Source of the DNA: an uncultured Porphyromonadaceae bacterium
GTDB taxonomy: Bacteria; Bacteroidota; Bacteroidia; Bacteroidales; Paludibacteraceae
Direction of reading: 5' to 3'
Assembly (NCBI GenBank): GCA_937898265.1
Contig: CALEJM010000225.1
Coordinates: 1-6,345 of the forward strand
DNA length: 6,345 nucleotides
In this document: piece after piece, positions 5,895-6,345 of the stretch
How the letters are laid out: each line of letters begins with the position of its first letter
Position numbering within the stretch: the first letter of the stretch is position 1
Program-made: the position numbers and the translations under genes
The notes under the pieces: model-generated
What the model was told of the DNA's origin: nothing
Databases searched by the model: none
The model's input: only the letters and a program-made list of their open reading frames with translations

Positions 5895-5921
5895 AGCACC
5901 TTGCCAAACGTGCAAAGTGCT
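5895..5921 (+). other. Hairpin in the serC 5' leader
   Basis: AGCAC (5895-5899) pairs with GTGCT (5917-5921) and, after a single C/A mismatch, TTGC (5901-5904) pairs with GCAA (5912-5915), leaving a seven-base loop. It lies about 10-15 bases into the predicted transcript and about 45 bases before the start codon, followed by A-rich, unstructured-looking sequence. There is no T-tract, so it is not a terminator; it could stabilise the message or be incidental. It matches no riboswitch that I recognise. Confidence 0.4.
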
Positions 5922-5965
5922 GAAAAATAAGACAGAAATCAAACTCAAAAAATAAATAGTTCATT

Positions 5966-6345
5966 ATGAAAATGCACAATTTCAACGCTGGTCCTTGCTG
6001 TTTGCCAAAGCAGGCCATCGAATCAACCATCGAAGCTATCCGTAACTTCGACAACACTGGCATCGGTCTTCTTGAAATCTCTCACCGTACTCCAGGTTGG
6101 GAGCGCGTAATGAAAGAGACACGTGATTTGTGGCGTGAGCTCCTTAACATCCCAGAGGAGTATGAGATTCTCTTCCTCGGTGGTGGTGCTTCAACTCAGT
6201 TCTTCCATGTTCCAGCTAACATGCTGAACAAGAAGGCTGCTTACCTCCAGACAGGCGTTTGGGCTAAGAAGGCTGCAAAAGAGGCTAAGAACTTTGGCGA
6301 GACAGTAGTCGTTGCTTCTTCAGAGGACAAGAACTCCCCTTACAT
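5966..6345 (+). CDS. serC: Phosphoserine aminotransferase (3' end missing)
   Basis: SerC is a cytoplasmic pyridoxal-phosphate enzyme that moves an amino group from glutamate to 3-phosphohydroxypyruvate, the second step of serine synthesis, and in many bacteria also acts in pyridoxal phosphate synthesis. The window holds 126 residues plus two bases of the next codon, about one third of the usual 355-360. Seen are the N-terminal [11 protein letters not shown] (4-14), [14 protein letters not shown] (32-45) with the substrate-binding His-Arg pair, [11 protein letters not shown] (69-79) in the cofactor phosphate-binding region, and [13 protein letters not shown] (91-103) with the tryptophan that stacks on the cofactor ring. 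The catalytic lysine lies beyond the window. An alternative ATG two codons later (5972) is possible, but relatives commonly begin M-K-x-HNFNAGP, so the first is chosen. No Shine-Dalgarno sequence is present. It is divergent from the transporter pair. Confidence 0.96.
   Translation, partial: MKMHNFNAGPCCLPKQAIESTIEAIRNFDNTGIGLLEISHRTPGWERVMKETRDLWRELLNIPEEYEILFLGGGASTQFFHVPANMLNKKAAYLQTGVWAKKAAKEAKNFGETVVVASSEDKNSPY

Noticed and set aside
1..6345. CRISPR arrays, insertion sequences, tRNA or rRNA genes, phage or toxin-antitoxin genes
   Set aside because: No repeated spacer pattern, transposase, terminal repeats or structural RNA sequence was seen; all gaps between genes are under 200 bases and are accounted for by promoters and terminators.

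Overview
The window looks like chromosomal housekeeping DNA from a member of the Bacteroidota, most likely order Bacteroidales and Prevotella-like. The reasons are: protein sequences of Bacteroidales type (HflX, a DUF3078 outer-membrane protein, GcvH, SerC); promoter elements of the Bacteroidota form TAnnTTTG with an upstream TTTG; and AT-rich leaders with almost no Shine-Dalgarno sequences. The genus is inferred from general resemblance, not from a search.

Layout. (1) 2-1059, plus strand: the 3' part of an ECF-type sigma factor gene, cut by the window edge, followed after 17 bp by an unrecognised four-helix membrane protein. A strong intrinsic terminator at 1096-1131 closes this unit. (2) 1193-3692, plus strand: hflX (ribosome-associated GTPase), then after a single base a DUF3078 protein that is probably an outer-membrane beta-barrel. 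(3) 3669-4601, minus strand: gcvH (lipoyl carrier of the glycine cleavage system), a terminator hairpin, and folK (folate synthesis), whose start codon lies six bases past the terminator's T-tract. folK and the DUF3078 gene converge and overlap by 24 bp. (4) 4700-5796, minus strand: two half-size chromate-transporter-family proteins joined by a 4-bp ATGA overlap. (5) 5966-6345, plus strand: the 5' part of serC (serine and pyridoxal phosphate synthesis), divergent from the transporter pair and cut by the window edge.

How they fit together. SerC feeds serine and hence glycine, GcvH carries the aminomethyl group from glycine to folate, and FolK makes the folate precursor. Three of the seven recognised genes therefore touch one-carbon metabolism, although they are in separate transcription units and a regulatory link is only a guess. 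The transporter pair, hflX and the sigma/membrane pair have no obvious connection to that theme.

I found no mobile element, CRISPR array, tRNA, rRNA or prophage gene, and no convincing novel multigene system. The points most worth a second look are regulatory: the mirror-image divergent promoters at 5821-5880, the terminator placed directly before folK, and the uncharacterised membrane protein next to the sigma factor.
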